From Pseudomonas sp. IAC-BECa141 (GTDB lineage Bacteria; Pseudomonadota; Gammaproteobacteria; Pseudomonadales; Pseudomonadaceae), in contig NZ_CP065410.1 in NCBI RefSeq assembly GCF_020544405.1, forward strand, positions 2,604,001 to 2,668,000: a stretch of DNA of 64,000 bases. Reading direction: 5' to 3'. The notes under the pieces are model-generated. The model saw nothing but the letters and a program-made list of their open reading frames with translations, made no database searches and was not told the DNA's origin. Positions 45,244 through 54,887 of the stretch are shown here, piece by piece. Position 1 is the first letter of the stretch. The number at the start of each line of letters is the position of its first letter. The position numbers and the translations under genes are program-made.

Positions 45244-45328
45244 ACGGTGGCCGGGATAAAGAGAGCAGGGCTCAAAGCCTAGGCCCGGCCTCGATCATCG
45301 TCCACGCATAAAATATGCGGCGGATGGC

Positions 45329-45886
45329 CTACAGCGTTTCCACCAGCCGTGCGGCGGTGCCGTCGGAGAGGGCGATCCGCGTCCAGCGGCAGAGGCCCGG
45401 CTGGATCGGCACGAGGGCGGAGTCATTGCTGCCCGTCAGAAATTCCAGAGCCGGCGGCGCCTGGACTTCTCGCCAACCGGCGTCATCCAGCAAGGATTTC
45501 TTGTGCCGGATTTCCACTGTCGCAAAACGCCACAGCGACTGCCCCAGCAGATCGCTCAGCGGGCTGGCGAACTGTGCGGCGCGAGCCGGCGAACAGGCCA
45601 GCAGGCGATGGGTCAGGTCGCAGACGAGGTGAACCGGGCGCGCGCTGTCCGTGACCAGTCGCGCGAGGGCCTGATCGGCGGCGCTGTCGAGTCGCGCCGC
45701 GAGCAGCCTTTCGAGCTGAAGATGGGCGTCCGGGTCCATCGCCTGCACGCCGCTTTCCCAGCGGGAAATGGTCGACTGAGTGACCTTGAACAACTCGGCG
45801 GCATGGCCCTGCTTGACGCGGTGCAGCACGCGCCAGCGGCGTAGGGCAATGCCGGGCAGACTGGGCTTCAACAAGATGTCGGGCAT
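45329..45886 (-). CDS. XRE-family regulator with a C-terminal sensor-like region
   Basis: A 185-residue protein with an N-terminal helix-turn-helix (LRRWRVLHRVKQGHAAELFKVTQSTISRWESG) and a ~100-residue C-terminal part that I cannot assign (PVHLVCDLTHRLLACSPARAAQF). It lies downstream of a RidA gene on the same strand, with a 14-bp hairpin between them. Confidence 0.82.
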   Translation of the reverse strand: MPDILLKPSLPGIALRRWRVLHRVKQGHAAELFKVTQSTISRWESGVQAMDPDAHLQLERLLAARLDSAADQALARLVTDSARPVHLVCDLTHRLLACSPARAAQFASPLSDLLGQSLWRFATVEIRHKKSLLDDAGWREVQAPPALEFLTGSNDSALVPIQPGLCRWTRIALSDGTAARLVETL

Positions 45887-45909
45887 GGCGATGGATCGCA
45901 GAAGGAATG

Positions 45910-45939
45910 CGGGCCGACAGTCTGAAGACTGTCGGCCCG
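45910..45939 (-). terminator. 14-bp hairpin between the RidA and XRE genes
   Basis: A perfect inverted repeat (45910-45923 with 45926-45939, GA at the tip) lies between the RidA stop and the XRE start. It may terminate the RidA transcript or act as an operator. Confidence 0.55.
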
Positions 45940-45964
45940 TGCTGCAAATCGATGCGATGTCAGG

Positions 45965-46369
45965 TCATTCCGGCAGTTTGGCAATCACCTTGATCTCGAA
46001 TTGAAACCCGTATAGCCACGTCACGCCGACCGCTGTGATGGTCGGATGCGGCGCTTCACCCCAGAACTCCGGCACCACCTCCCAGATGGTTTCAAACGTG
46101 GATTGCGGGTCGACCATGAACACCGTCACGTCCACCACGTCGTCGAAACTGCCGCCAGCCGCGCCCAGAATGGCGTTGAGGTTGGTGAAGGCCAGTCGCA
46201 CCTGTTGCTTGAGATCAGGTTCCGGCGAACCGTCCTCAAGGCTGCCGACCTGGCCGGAAACGAACAGAAATCCGTTGGAACGAACCGCCGGCGAATAGCG
46301 ATTGCGTTCGTACAGGGCATGGCGTCCAGGTGGGAAAACCACGTCGCGTTTTGGTTGGGCACGGGTCAT
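45965..46369 (-). CDS. RidA/YjgF-family protein
   Basis: A 134-residue Rid-superfamily protein (SNGFLFVSGQVGSLEDGSPEPDLKQQVRLAFTNLNAILGAAGGSFDDVVDVTVFMVDP). The C-terminal block differs from archetypal RidA: it lacks the RxxV arginine and has TITAVGVTWLYGFQFEIKVIAKLP. It may not be an enamine/imine deaminase in the strict sense. It is divergent from a LysR gene 134 bp away. Confidence 0.85.
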   Translation of the reverse strand: MTRAQPKRDVVFPPGRHALYERNRYSPAVRSNGFLFVSGQVGSLEDGSPEPDLKQQVRLAFTNLNAILGAAGGSFDDVVDVTVFMVDPQSTFETIWEVVPEFWGEAPHPTITAVGVTWLYGFQFEIKVIAKLPE

Positions 46370-46460
46370 GAGGTGTCTCCTTCAATGGTTTGAAAACCTG
46401 CGATGGAGAAACTTTAGGGGCTTGCGCTGACACGATAAACGCGCAACCTTGGCGTTCACT

Positions 46461-46477
46461 GTTTGGGATAGCCAAAC
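46461..46477. promoter_or_regulatory. palindrome in the RidA/LysR divergon
   Basis: GTTTGG-N5-CCAAAC at 46461-46477 is a perfect palindrome 27 bp before the LysR start codon. It is a likely autoregulatory LysR site. Confidence 0.5.
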
Positions 46478-46503
46478 AATCGAGCCGCCATTAGAGGTTG
46501 GAT

Positions 46504-47421
46504 ATGGACCGTTTTGACGCGATGCAGGCCTTCGCCCGGGTGGTGGAGGCGGGCAGCTTCACCAAGGCCGCCGAAACCCTGCACATGAGCAAGACCACCG
46601 TGACCCATCTGGTGCAGCAACTGGAGGCGCGCCTGCGGGTCAAGTTGCTCAACCGCACCACGCGCAAGGTCAACGCCACGGCGGACGGCGCGGCCTATTA
46701 CGAGCGTGTGATCAAGTTGCTGGCGGACATGGACGATGCCGAAACCAGCCTGCCTGGCGCGGCAGCGCAGCCCAAGGGGCGCTTGCGGGTCGATGTGCCA
46801 AGCCCTCTGGCCAATCTGATTCTGGTGCCGGCGCTGCCCGAGTTTTATGAGCGCTATCCGGAGATCCAGATCGACATGGGTGTCAGCGACCGGATCGTTG
46901 ACATCATCGATGAAAACGTCGATTGCGTGGTGCGCGGGGGCGAGTTGCGGGATCAGTCGCTCATGGCCCGGCGGGTCGCCGATCTGCAACTGGGCGTGTA
47001 TGCCGCGCCGAGTTATCTGGCCCGTGTCGGCACCCCGACGCATCCCCGAGAACTGGAAGACTCTCATCACCGGGTGGTCGGTTTCCTCTGGGCACGCACC
47101 GGCAAACCCGTGCCTTACGCCCTGCACAACGAACACGAAAACTTGCAGATCAAGGGGCGCCACGTGCTGGCGGTCGATGACGGCAATGCTTATTTGTCGG
47201 CGGGGCTCGCGGGGCTGGGTGTGTTGTGGTTGCCCAAGTACATGTCCAAGGCACATGAGGCAAGCGGCGCGCTGATCCCACTGTTCGAAGACTGGCAGCT
47301 CGATCCGATGCCGCTTTACGTCGCGTATCCGCCGAACCGCCACATCAGCCGTAAGTTGCGGGTGTTCATCGACTGGATCGCCGAGGTGATGGCCCGCCAT
47401 GCACCGGTCATGGATCGCTGA
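46504..47421 (+). CDS. LysR-family transcriptional regulator
   Basis: A 305-residue regulator with the HTH FARVVEAGSFTKAAETLHMSKTTVTHLVQQLE and a CrgA-like substrate domain (RLRVDVPSPLANLILVPALPEFY). The ATG at 46504 follows AGAGG; a TTG at 46498 would add two residues. It is divergent from the RidA gene, its likely target. Its 3' end overlaps the next LysR gene tail-to-tail by 14 bp. Confidence 0.88.
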   Translation: MDRFDAMQAFARVVEAGSFTKAAETLHMSKTTVTHLVQQLEARLRVKLLNRTTRKVNATADGAAYYERVIKLLADMDDAETSLPGAAAQPKGRLRVDVPSPLANLILVPALPEFYERYPEIQIDMGVSDRIVDIIDENVDCVVRGGELRDQSLMARRVADLQLGVYAAPSYLARVGTPTHPRELEDSHHRVVGFLWARTGKPVPYALHNEHENLQIKGRHVLAVDDGNAYLSAGLAGLGVLWLPKYMSKAHEASGALIPLFEDWQLDPMPLYVAYPPNRHISRKLRVFIDWIAEVMARHAPVMDR

Positions 47422-48268
47422 GGTTCGCCAGCAACCACTCGGTGAAACATCGCGCCATCGGGTCATTCTCGCTGTCGCGATGGGTCAGCATCGCCCAGTT
47501 CGGGCCGCGAATGGTGTCGTCCACCAAGGGCTGCAACAGCCCGTCGGCCCGGGCCTTACGGCTGAGTAACTGACTGACCAGCGCAATCCCCAGACCTGAG
47601 CAAGCCGCATCCAGCAACAGGCCCGGATCAGAGAAATTCAAACCCTGATCCTGCTGGCCGACATCGATTCCCGATTCCACCGCCCAATGGCTCCAGTCCA
47701 TTTCCCGCTCGCCGTGCAGCGTTGTCCGCTGCGCGCCCGGTACGCCCAGCAGGCTCGGATGACACGCCGGATAGAGCCGATCAGCGTGCAGCACCTTGAA
47801 GCTGCATTCAGCCTGGGAACTGATGTCGTCGCGCACGGCGATGTCGATGGTTTGTGTCGCCATGTCCGGCACTTCGTCGGTGCTGAAGATCCATAGATCG
47901 ACCTGCGGGTGCTGTTGTCGGAAATCCGCCAGACGCGGCAGCAACCAGTGCCGGGCAAACGCCGGCGTGGTGTTGAGCACCAGTTGATTGGGCTTCTGGT
48001 ATTGCCCCAGTCGCCGAATGCCCACCGACAGCTGCTGCAGCATGGCCTGAGTCGTGCTGAGCAGGTCGTGGCCGGCGTCGGTCAGGGCGACGCTGCGCCC
48101 GCGGCGGAAAAACAGTGGCTGTTCCAGATACGCCTCAAGGCTGCGGATCTGCTGGCTGATGGCCGACTGCGTGAGGCTCAGTTCCTCGGCGGCCTTGTGA
48201 AAGCTGCCCAATCTTGCAGCGGCTTCGAAGCCGCGCAATGAACTGAGGGGTGGCCAGTGTTTCAGCAT
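47408..48268 (-). CDS. LysR-family regulator divergent from the agmatine operon
   Basis: A 286-residue GcvA-like LysR regulator (LSSLRGFEAAARLGSFHKAAEELSLTQSAISQQIRSLEAYLEQPLFFR). It is divergent from aguA with 137 bp between, so it is the likely regulator of the agmatine genes. P. aeruginosa uses the TetR-type AguR for its main agu operon, so regulation here would differ. Confidence 0.88.
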   Translation of the reverse strand: MLKHWPPLSSLRGFEAAARLGSFHKAAEELSLTQSAISQQIRSLEAYLEQPLFFRRGRSVALTDAGHDLLSTTQAMLQQLSVGIRRLGQYQKPNQLVLNTTPAFARHWLLPRLADFRQQHPQVDLWIFSTDEVPDMATQTIDIAVRDDISSQAECSFKVLHADRLYPACHPSLLGVPGAQRTTLHGEREMDWSHWAVESGIDVGQQDQGLNFSDPGLLLDAACSGLGIALVSQLLSRKARADGLLQPLVDDTIRGPNWAMLTHRDSENDPMARCFTEWLLANLSDP

Positions 48269-48405
48269 GATCGATAAGTTCCTCTAATCAGTTTTCCGCT
48301 AAATCCATCGTTTGTTTGCCCTTCAGGCCGCCATTAGCATGCACGTCAACGCCGCCAAGGCTGTTTTCATTGAACACAATGGCTTAACTCAAAGGGCTTT
48401 TTACC

Positions 48406-49458
48406 ATGCAGCAGACCAAAAACAACAATAGCGGTTGGATGATGCCGGCAGAGTGGGTGACGCACGCCGCGACCTGGATGGTCTGGCCCCACAACAAGGC
48501 CCTGTGGGAGTCGGGCTGGCGCGTGACCCTGCCGTTGGTGCAGGAAGATTTCGCCCGCGTTGCCAATGCCATCGCCCGGTTCGAACCGGTAAAAATGGTC
48601 GTCGATCCGTCGGCCATCGCCAGCGCCAGAGCCTTGTGCGGGCCGAACATCGAACTGATCCCGCTGGCGGTCAACGACAGCTGGTGCCGCGACTCCGGTC
48701 CGAGCTTCGTCGTTCATCCTGAGCAAGGTCTGGCCGGGGTGAGCTGGCGCTTCAACGCCTGGGGTGGCAAGTCGGCCCACGAGCTGGACGAAAGTCTGGC
48801 CCGTCGCGTGCTCAATCACCTGGGCGGCGAGTGCTTCGGTACGGCGCTGAGCAACGAGGGCGGCGCGATCCACGTGGACGGCGAGGGCACCTTGATCACC
48901 ACCGAATCGGTGCTGCTCAATCCCAACCGCAACCCCGGCGTGAGCAAGGCCGAGATGGAGGAAATCTTCAGCCGCCTGCTTGGTGTGAAGAAAACCATCT
49001 GGCTGCCGGGCGATCCGGATTACGTCACCGGCGACATGACCGACGGCCACGTCGATGGCGTCTGCGCCTTCGCCCGTCCCGGTGTGTTGCTGGTGGACGC
49101 GACTCACGATCGCAGCTCGGTGTATGCCGAAGTCGTGCGGGAAAACCGCCGTGCACTGGAACTGGCGACCGACGCTCAGGGCCGCCAATTCGAGTTGATC
49201 GAGCTGTACGAAGCCACCGACGCGGTGGATACCGAAGCCGAAGTGTTCTGCGCCTCGTACACCAATTTCTACATTGCCAACGGCGCGATCATCATGCCGG
49301 CGTACGGCATCGAGGCCGACCATGTCGCGGCAGAAACCCTGGCCAAGGCGTTCCCTGGCCGCGAAGTGGTGCCGGTGCAGATCAATCACCTGGCCCATGG
49401 CGGCGGCGGTGTGCACTGCATCACCCAGCAACAGCCAGCCTGGCCGGTGGAGGGGTGA
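48406..49458 (+). CDS. aguA: agmatine deiminase
   Basis: AguA hydrolyses agmatine to N-carbamoylputrescine and ammonia. The 350-residue protein of the PAD fold has WCRDSGPSFVV, EGGAIHVDGEGT and DGHVDGVCAFARPG, and the catalytic cysteine in GGGGVHCITQQQP (Cys338). An AACAACAA element at 48421-48428 lies within codons 6-8, a candidate Hfq/Crc site. It opens a four-gene operon. Confidence 0.95.
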   Translation: MQQTKNNNSGWMMPAEWVTHAATWMVWPHNKALWESGWRVTLPLVQEDFARVANAIARFEPVKMVVDPSAIASARALCGPNIELIPLAVNDSWCRDSGPSFVVHPEQGLAGVSWRFNAWGGKSAHELDESLARRVLNHLGGECFGTALSNEGGAIHVDGEGTLITTESVLLNPNRNPGVSKAEMEEIFSRLLGVKKTIWLPGDPDYVTGDMTDGHVDGVCAFARPGVLLVDATHDRSSVYAEVVRENRRALELATDAQGRQFELIELYEATDAVDTEAEVFCASYTNFYIANGAIIMPAYGIEADHVAAETLAKAFPGREVVPVQINHLAHGGGGVHCITQQQPAWPVEG

Positions 49459-49461
49459 TCG

Positions 49462-50370
<909 letters not shown>

Positions 50371-50371
50371 T

Positions 50372-51475
50372 ATGCACACCTCACACAAGTGGTTGCTGGG
50401 CGCACTGGGCCTCGCGCTGGCCGGTTTGATGCCGGCCGTGCACGCCGAAGACAAGACATTGCGCCTGTACAACTGGGCGGATTATTTCGCCGAAGACACG
50501 CTGACAAAGTTCACCGCCGAAACCGGGATCAAGGTGATCTACGACGTGATGGACGGCAGCGAAACCCTGGAAGCCAAGATGCTCTCCGGTGGCAGCGGCT
50601 ACGACCTGATCTTCCCCGGTGACACCGTGGCTGAACGCCTGATGCGCGCCGGCAGCCTGTTACCGCTGGATCCTTCGAAAGTCGCGGCGATCAACGACAT
50701 CGAACCGGGCCTGCAAAAACTGCGCAGCCATTACGAGCATTCGAACAAGGCTACGGTGCCCTACACCTGGGGCACCATCGGCCTGACCTACAACGCCGAG
50801 CAGATCAAGCAGCGCATGGCCGATGCGCCGGTCAACAGCCTCGACATGCTGTTCAAACCGGAGTTGGCGGCCAGGTTCGCCGATTGCGGAATCTCGATGA
50901 TCGACTCGCCGGACGAAGTGCTGGCCGTGGTGCTCAATTATCTGGGGCGCGATCCGCGCAGCGCCAAGCCGGCGGATCTGGCAGCGGCCAGTGACTTGCT
51001 GATGAAGCTAAGGCCGTACATTCGCAAGTTCCAGTCGCAACCGGTGACCGATCTGGTCAACGGCAACCTGTGCCTGTCCCTCGGCTACAGCGGCGACATG
51101 ACCCAGGCCCAGCGTACCTCGGACAGCGCCGGCAAGCAGACCCGCTTCCAGTACCGCGTTCCCCGCGAAGGCACCACGGTGTGGATGGACACCATGGCCA
51201 TTCCGGTCGATGCCAGACATCCGGAATACGCCTACGCGTTCATCAACTTCGTGATGCGCCCGGAGAACATGGCTGCGATCAGCAATTCCACCGGTTACCC
51301 GACCTCCAACGCCAAGGCCCGGCCAAGCGTGGATGAGGCGATGCGCAACAACCCGGACATCTACCTCGACGATGCGACCTATGCTCGTCTGATACCGGGC
51401 AAGGATATTCCCCAGGCTGACATGCGCGCCCGCATGCGCACCTGGACCAAGTTCAAGACCGCCACTGCCAAGTGA
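50372..51475 (+). CDS. polyamine/agmatine-type ABC substrate-binding protein
   Basis: A 367-residue PotF/SpuD-like periplasmic binding protein with a signal peptide (WLLGALGLALAGLMPAVHA). The mature part has LRLYNWADYFAEDTLTKFTAETGIKVIYDVMDGSETLEAKML and GAVDTV-like ligand-loop features (FPGDTVAERLM). It lies one base after aguB. No permease or ATPase follows, so it must use a transporter encoded elsewhere or act as a sensor. A similar gene (agu2C) occurs in the agu2 operon of some P. aeruginosa strains. Confidence 0.9.
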   Translation: MHTSHKWLLGALGLALAGLMPAVHAEDKTLRLYNWADYFAEDTLTKFTAETGIKVIYDVMDGSETLEAKMLSGGSGYDLIFPGDTVAERLMRAGSLLPLDPSKVAAINDIEPGLQKLRSHYEHSNKATVPYTWGTIGLTYNAEQIKQRMADAPVNSLDMLFKPELAARFADCGISMIDSPDEVLAVVLNYLGRDPRSAKPADLAAASDLLMKLRPYIRKFQSQPVTDLVNGNLCLSLGYSGDMTQAQRTSDSAGKQTRFQYRVPREGTTVWMDTMAIPVDARHPEYAYAFINFVMRPENMAAISNSTGYPTSNAKARPSVDEAMRNNPDIYLDDATYARLIPGKDIPQADMRARMRTWTKFKTATAK

Positions 51476-51523
51476 TTTTTCCGGGCCGCTTCGGTGGCCC
51501 CCTTACACATCAGGAACGTACAC

Positions 51524-52642
51524 ATGCCGACTCGTCGCGAGTTCATCAAACAGGTTTCAGTCGCCGCCGGCGTAGGCGCTGCCGTCATGGGCCTCGGCCT
51601 GTCACCGGCACGCGTGCTGGCGGCCAGCGAAGGTCGCTGGTTCATGCCCGACGAGGGCGACAAGCACGAACGCGCCTACATGGCCTTCGGCGCGCAGTAC
51701 GCAATCTGGGAAGACTTCACCGAAGACGTCCAGGAAGCGCTGGGCCGGATCGCCCGTGCCATCGCTCGTTACGAACCGCTGACCATCTACTGCCGCAGCA
51801 GCGAACGCAGCCTGGCGGAAGAGATTTGCGGCACGTCCAACATCACCTACCAGTTCGCCAACCTCGACGACATCTGGATGCGCGACATCAGCGCCAATTT
51901 TGTCATCGACGACAAGAACGGCCTGGGCGCAGTGGACTTCAACTTCAGCGGCTGGGGCAACAAGCAGCAGCACTCGAAGGACGCGAAGATCGCCAAACGT
52001 GTAGCGCAAGACGCGCAAGCAACCTACATCCGCAGCGAACTGGTGGGCGAGGGCGGCGGCATTGAAGTCGACGGCCACGGCACCGCGATCATGACCGAAA
52101 GCTGCTGGGTCAACGAAAACCGCAACCCCGGCTGGAGCAAGGCTGATGTCGAGGCGGAACTGAAAGCGCGCCTCGGTTTGCGCAAGATCATCTGGCTGCC
52201 GGGCATCAAGGGCAAGGACATCACCGATGCCCACGTCGATTTCTACGCGCGCTTCGTCACGCCCGGCGTGGTGATCGCCAACCTCGACACTGACCCGCGT
52301 TCCTACGACAACAAGGTCACGCTGGCTCACCTGGAAATCCTGAAAAAGGCCACCGACGCTGACGGTCGCCCGTTGCAGATCCACACCGTATCGCCACCGC
52401 TGAAACCGCGCAGCACCAAATTCAACAAGGACAACGACGACTTCGCGGCCGGTTACATCAACTACTTCGTGATCAACGGCGCGGTGATCGCCCCGGAGTT
52501 TGGCGACAAGGACGCCGACAAGAAAGCCTTCGACCTGCTGAAAAAACTCTACCCGAACCGCGACGTGGTGCTGATCAACATCGACGCGATCGCGGCCGGC
52601 GGTGGCGGGATTCACTGCGTGACCAGTCACCAGCCGGCGTGA
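51524..52642 (+). CDS. Tat-exported agmatine deiminase paralogue
   Basis: A 372-residue agmatine-deiminase-family protein with a Tat-type signal (TRREFIKQVSVAAGVGAAVMGLGLSPARVLA), so it acts in the periplasm or is secreted. The catalytic elements are kept: IWMRDISANFVI, GEGGGIEVDGHGT, DAHVDFYARFV and the cysteine in GGGGIHCVTSHQP (Cys365). The start at 51524 puts the twin arginine at residues 4-5. It is the fourth gene of the operon. It corresponds to agu2A' of P. aeruginosa agu2, from memory of that operon. Confidence 0.9.
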   Translation: MPTRREFIKQVSVAAGVGAAVMGLGLSPARVLAASEGRWFMPDEGDKHERAYMAFGAQYAIWEDFTEDVQEALGRIARAIARYEPLTIYCRSSERSLAEEICGTSNITYQFANLDDIWMRDISANFVIDDKNGLGAVDFNFSGWGNKQQHSKDAKIAKRVAQDAQATYIRSELVGEGGGIEVDGHGTAIMTESCWVNENRNPGWSKADVEAELKARLGLRKIIWLPGIKGKDITDAHVDFYARFVTPGVVIANLDTDPRSYDNKVTLAHLEILKKATDADGRPLQIHTVSPPLKPRSTKFNKDNDDFAAGYINYFVINGAVIAPEFGDKDADKKAFDLLKKLYPNRDVVLINIDAIAAGGGGIHCVTSHQPA

Positions 52643-52651
52643 GGCCGTTCC

Positions 52652-53314
52652 TCAGCGAAACCGTTGGGGAAGCGCTTCAGCAAAGGGATAGAAGTCAAAC
52701 CAGGGTCTGGCTTCGTCGATCACCTGGCTGAAAGACGGGCGCTGTACCAGTCGCTCGAAATAGGCGCCGAGGCGAGGGCGGTCGGCGCCAAACGGCACCA
52801 GCGTAATGGCGTAGAACAGCGCCGGGCTGGCCGAGCAATCGGCCATGCTGTAGTCCGGGCTGGCGATCCATTGATGGGTCGCCAACTGGTTTTCCAGCAT
52901 GTCGTAGGCGGTGTTCAGCAAGGTGCGCTGGCTGCTCAGGTCGGCGTTTCTGCTGTGGATGCGGTCGGCGACGATCTGCGACATCGGCGTCATCACGTAG
53001 TTGTCGAAGAAACGGTCCCAGAGTCGAACCTGCAGCGCGGTGTCCCAAACGTCGGGGATCAAGCGGCCTGCTCCGGCGTGATAGCGGTCCACGTATTCGA
53101 TGATCACGCTCGACTCCGGCACGTTGCGCTGGCGGGCGCGGTCCTGCAGCACCGGGAACTTGACCAATGGCCACAGCGCCCGCAACTCGGCCCGCTCGGC
53201 TTCGCTGGACAGGTCGATCAGGCGTTTTTCGAAGGCGATGCCGTGTTCGTACAGGGCAATCAGGGCTTTGTGGCAGTAGGACGACAACGGATGGTAGTAG
53301 AGGGTCAAGTCCAT
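52652..53314 (-). CDS. glutathione S-transferase family protein
   Basis: A 220-residue GST. It has an N-terminal thioredoxin-like domain (LTLYYHPLSSYCHKALIALYEHGIAFEKRLIDLS, VKFPVLQD, PESSVIIEYVDRY) and an all-helical C-terminal domain. It is the last gene of a three-gene operon with a thioesterase and a RidA protein. The substrate is unknown. Confidence 0.9.
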   Translation of the reverse strand: MDLTLYYHPLSSYCHKALIALYEHGIAFEKRLIDLSSEAERAELRALWPLVKFPVLQDRARQRNVPESSVIIEYVDRYHAGAGRLIPDVWDTALQVRLWDRFFDNYVMTPMSQIVADRIHSRNADLSSQRTLLNTAYDMLENQLATHQWIASPDYSMADCSASPALFYAITLVPFGADRPRLGAYFERLVQRPSFSQVIDEARPWFDFYPFAEALPQRFR

Positions 53315-53346
53315 GGTTCAACGCCTCGCGGAGATAGTGAAAAACA

Positions 53347-53754
53347 CTACACAGGTATAGCCCGCCTGCGCACTGCCACACATTTGATTTCCACCAGCAG
53401 CCCCGGATGGGCCAGTTCGCTGACGCCGATGCAGGTCCAGGCGCAGAAGCCTTTGGGGAACACGCGGTTCTTCACTTCACGAAACACCGGCATGTGCAGG
53501 CCCATATCCACGTGATAAGTGGTCATCTCCACCACGTCTTCGAAGGTGCAACCGCCGGCCTTCAACACTTCATCGAGGTTTTCCCAGGCGCGAACGAATT
53601 GCTGCTCGGGGTCTTCGATGACTTTCAGATCTGCCGTGCGGCCTACCTGACCGGCGCAGTAAAGCGTATCGCCGACCAGCACCGCCGGGGCGTAACCGGC
53701 GCGTTCGACGATGGGTTTCATGGATTCGGGGATGATGATTTTGCGATCGGGCAT
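53347..53754 (-). CDS. RidA-family protein
   Basis: A 135-residue Rid protein (AGYAPAVLVGDTLYCAGQVGRTADLKVIEDPEQQFVRAWENLDEVLKAGGCTFEDVVEMTTYHVDM). The C-terminal block CAWTCIGVSELAHPGLLVEIKCVAVRR lacks the classic deaminase arginine, so the activity may differ. It lies between the thioesterase (24 bp) and GST (32 bp) genes. Confidence 0.87.
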   Translation of the reverse strand: MPDRKIIIPESMKPIVERAGYAPAVLVGDTLYCAGQVGRTADLKVIEDPEQQFVRAWENLDEVLKAGGCTFEDVVEMTTYHVDMGLHMPVFREVKNRVFPKGFCAWTCIGVSELAHPGLLVEIKCVAVRRRAIPV

Positions 53755-53778
53755 GCTGTTCTCCTTCAGTGACAGATC

Positions 53779-54273
53779 TCAGCGACCATGGGCGGCCGCT
53801 GCCAACTGCTCGGTATCGACCCGAACAAACACCGAATCACCCACCGCCGTCAGCACATCCCCGGCGTAGACCTCGCAGATCACCCGGCTCTTGCGCCCGA
53901 CTTCACCGTCGACTCGGGCTTTCAGCGTCAGCGGTACGCCCATGGGCGTCGGCTTGATGAATTTGATGCCAAGGTTGCCGGTGACGCAGTTGATGCGCGG
54001 CAGGCTTTCGGCTTCACGGCCTTCGGCGCGGTAGTGGTAAGCCATCGCGGTCCAGTTGGAATGGCAGTCCACCAGCATCGCGATCAAACCGCCGTAGACC
54101 AGCTCCGGCCAGCCGCAGTATTTGGCCTCGGGCACGTGCTCGGCCATGACGTGCACGCCATCCTCGTGCCAGAAACTCTTGATGTGCAAGCCGTGCGGGT
54201 TGCTGCTGCCGCAGCCGAAACAGACGCCGTCGGGGGCGGCGGTGTCTTGCAGGGAGGTGTCGATGGAGGACAT
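53779..54273 (-). CDS. PaaI-family (hotdog) thioesterase
   Basis: A 164-residue hotdog-fold protein with HGLHIKSFWHEDGVHVMAEHV, YGGLIAMLVDCHSNWTAMAYHY and LTLKARVDGEVGRKSRVICEVYAG. An N-terminal CFGCGSSNPHGL cysteine pair is typical of this subgroup. It probably hydrolyses an acyl-CoA. It is the first gene of the thioesterase/RidA/GST operon. Confidence 0.88.
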   Translation of the reverse strand: MSSIDTSLQDTAAPDGVCFGCGSSNPHGLHIKSFWHEDGVHVMAEHVPEAKYCGWPELVYGGLIAMLVDCHSNWTAMAYHYRAEGREAESLPRINCVTGNLGIKFIKPTPMGVPLTLKARVDGEVGRKSRVICEVYAGDVLTAVGDSVFVRVDTEQLAAAAHGR

Positions 54274-54334
54274 GCCGGGATCATCCTTAAACTGGTTAGC
54301 CGAACCCGGGGGATTCTAAACCTGAATCAAGAAC

Positions 54335-54359
54335 AAGGCGTTGTCTCAAATGACGCCTT
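54335..54359 (-). terminator. possible terminator of the DUF4880 gene
   Basis: AAGGCGT (54335-54341) pairs with ACGCCTT (54353-54359). On the minus strand a T-rich run follows. Confidence 0.5.
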
Positions 54360-54388
54360 CTGCTGTTGGCGTCGATCCTCGCACGATG

Positions 54389-54673
54389 CTAATTGCGCTG
54401 CGCCAGGTTGCGTTGAAATTCTTCGAAGCTGCAAGGCAGGCTCGTGGCTTTGCGTTTTTTCGACTTGTCGTGCTCGTCTGGCAATTGATCGCTCAACTCC
54501 CAGACCTCAAGCATTTTCGCGTACTCGAGGGCGTGGCGCGGACTGCTCTGAATCCAGTGCTGGAAGGCCTGGCGTTCGTCAGGTGTGCAGGTTTCGTCTT
54601 GCAGACGCAGGCACCAGTGCGCTGCCTGATTGAGGATTTCATCGTCGGCGTCTTGAGGGCTTTGGAGGTTCAT
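54389..54673 (-). CDS. stand-alone DUF4880 (FecR N-terminal-like) protein
   Basis: A 94-residue cytoplasmic protein that consists almost only of the DUF4880 domain found at the N-terminus of FecR anti-sigma factors (ILNQAAHWCLRLQDETCTPDERQAFQHWIQSSPRHALEYAKMLEVWE). It has no membrane segment and no FecR periplasmic part, and no ECF sigma gene adjoins. The start at 54673 agrees with the domain; an upstream in-frame start at 54802 is less likely. It may be a remnant or a free sigma-binding module. Confidence 0.78.
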   Translation of the reverse strand: MNLQSPQDADDEILNQAAHWCLRLQDETCTPDERQAFQHWIQSSPRHALEYAKMLEVWELSDQLPDEHDKSKKRKATSLPCSFEEFQRNLAQRN

Positions 54674-54887
54674 TGACTGCTTCCAGGATGGCCGGAGAGG
54701 GCACTTTACCCTGCCTCTTGCAAAAAAAACGTCAAAGTTCGACAGGGATTTAGCCTGCCTGACGGACAAAATGCGCGTCCGCCGGACAGATCGCGCCGGC
54801 ATTTACGCTTTTCGAGGTTTTGCCATATTCAGTCACATCTCATTGTAGATAGTGGGCAGCCCAACCGGTTTCCAATGAGGCTGCATC

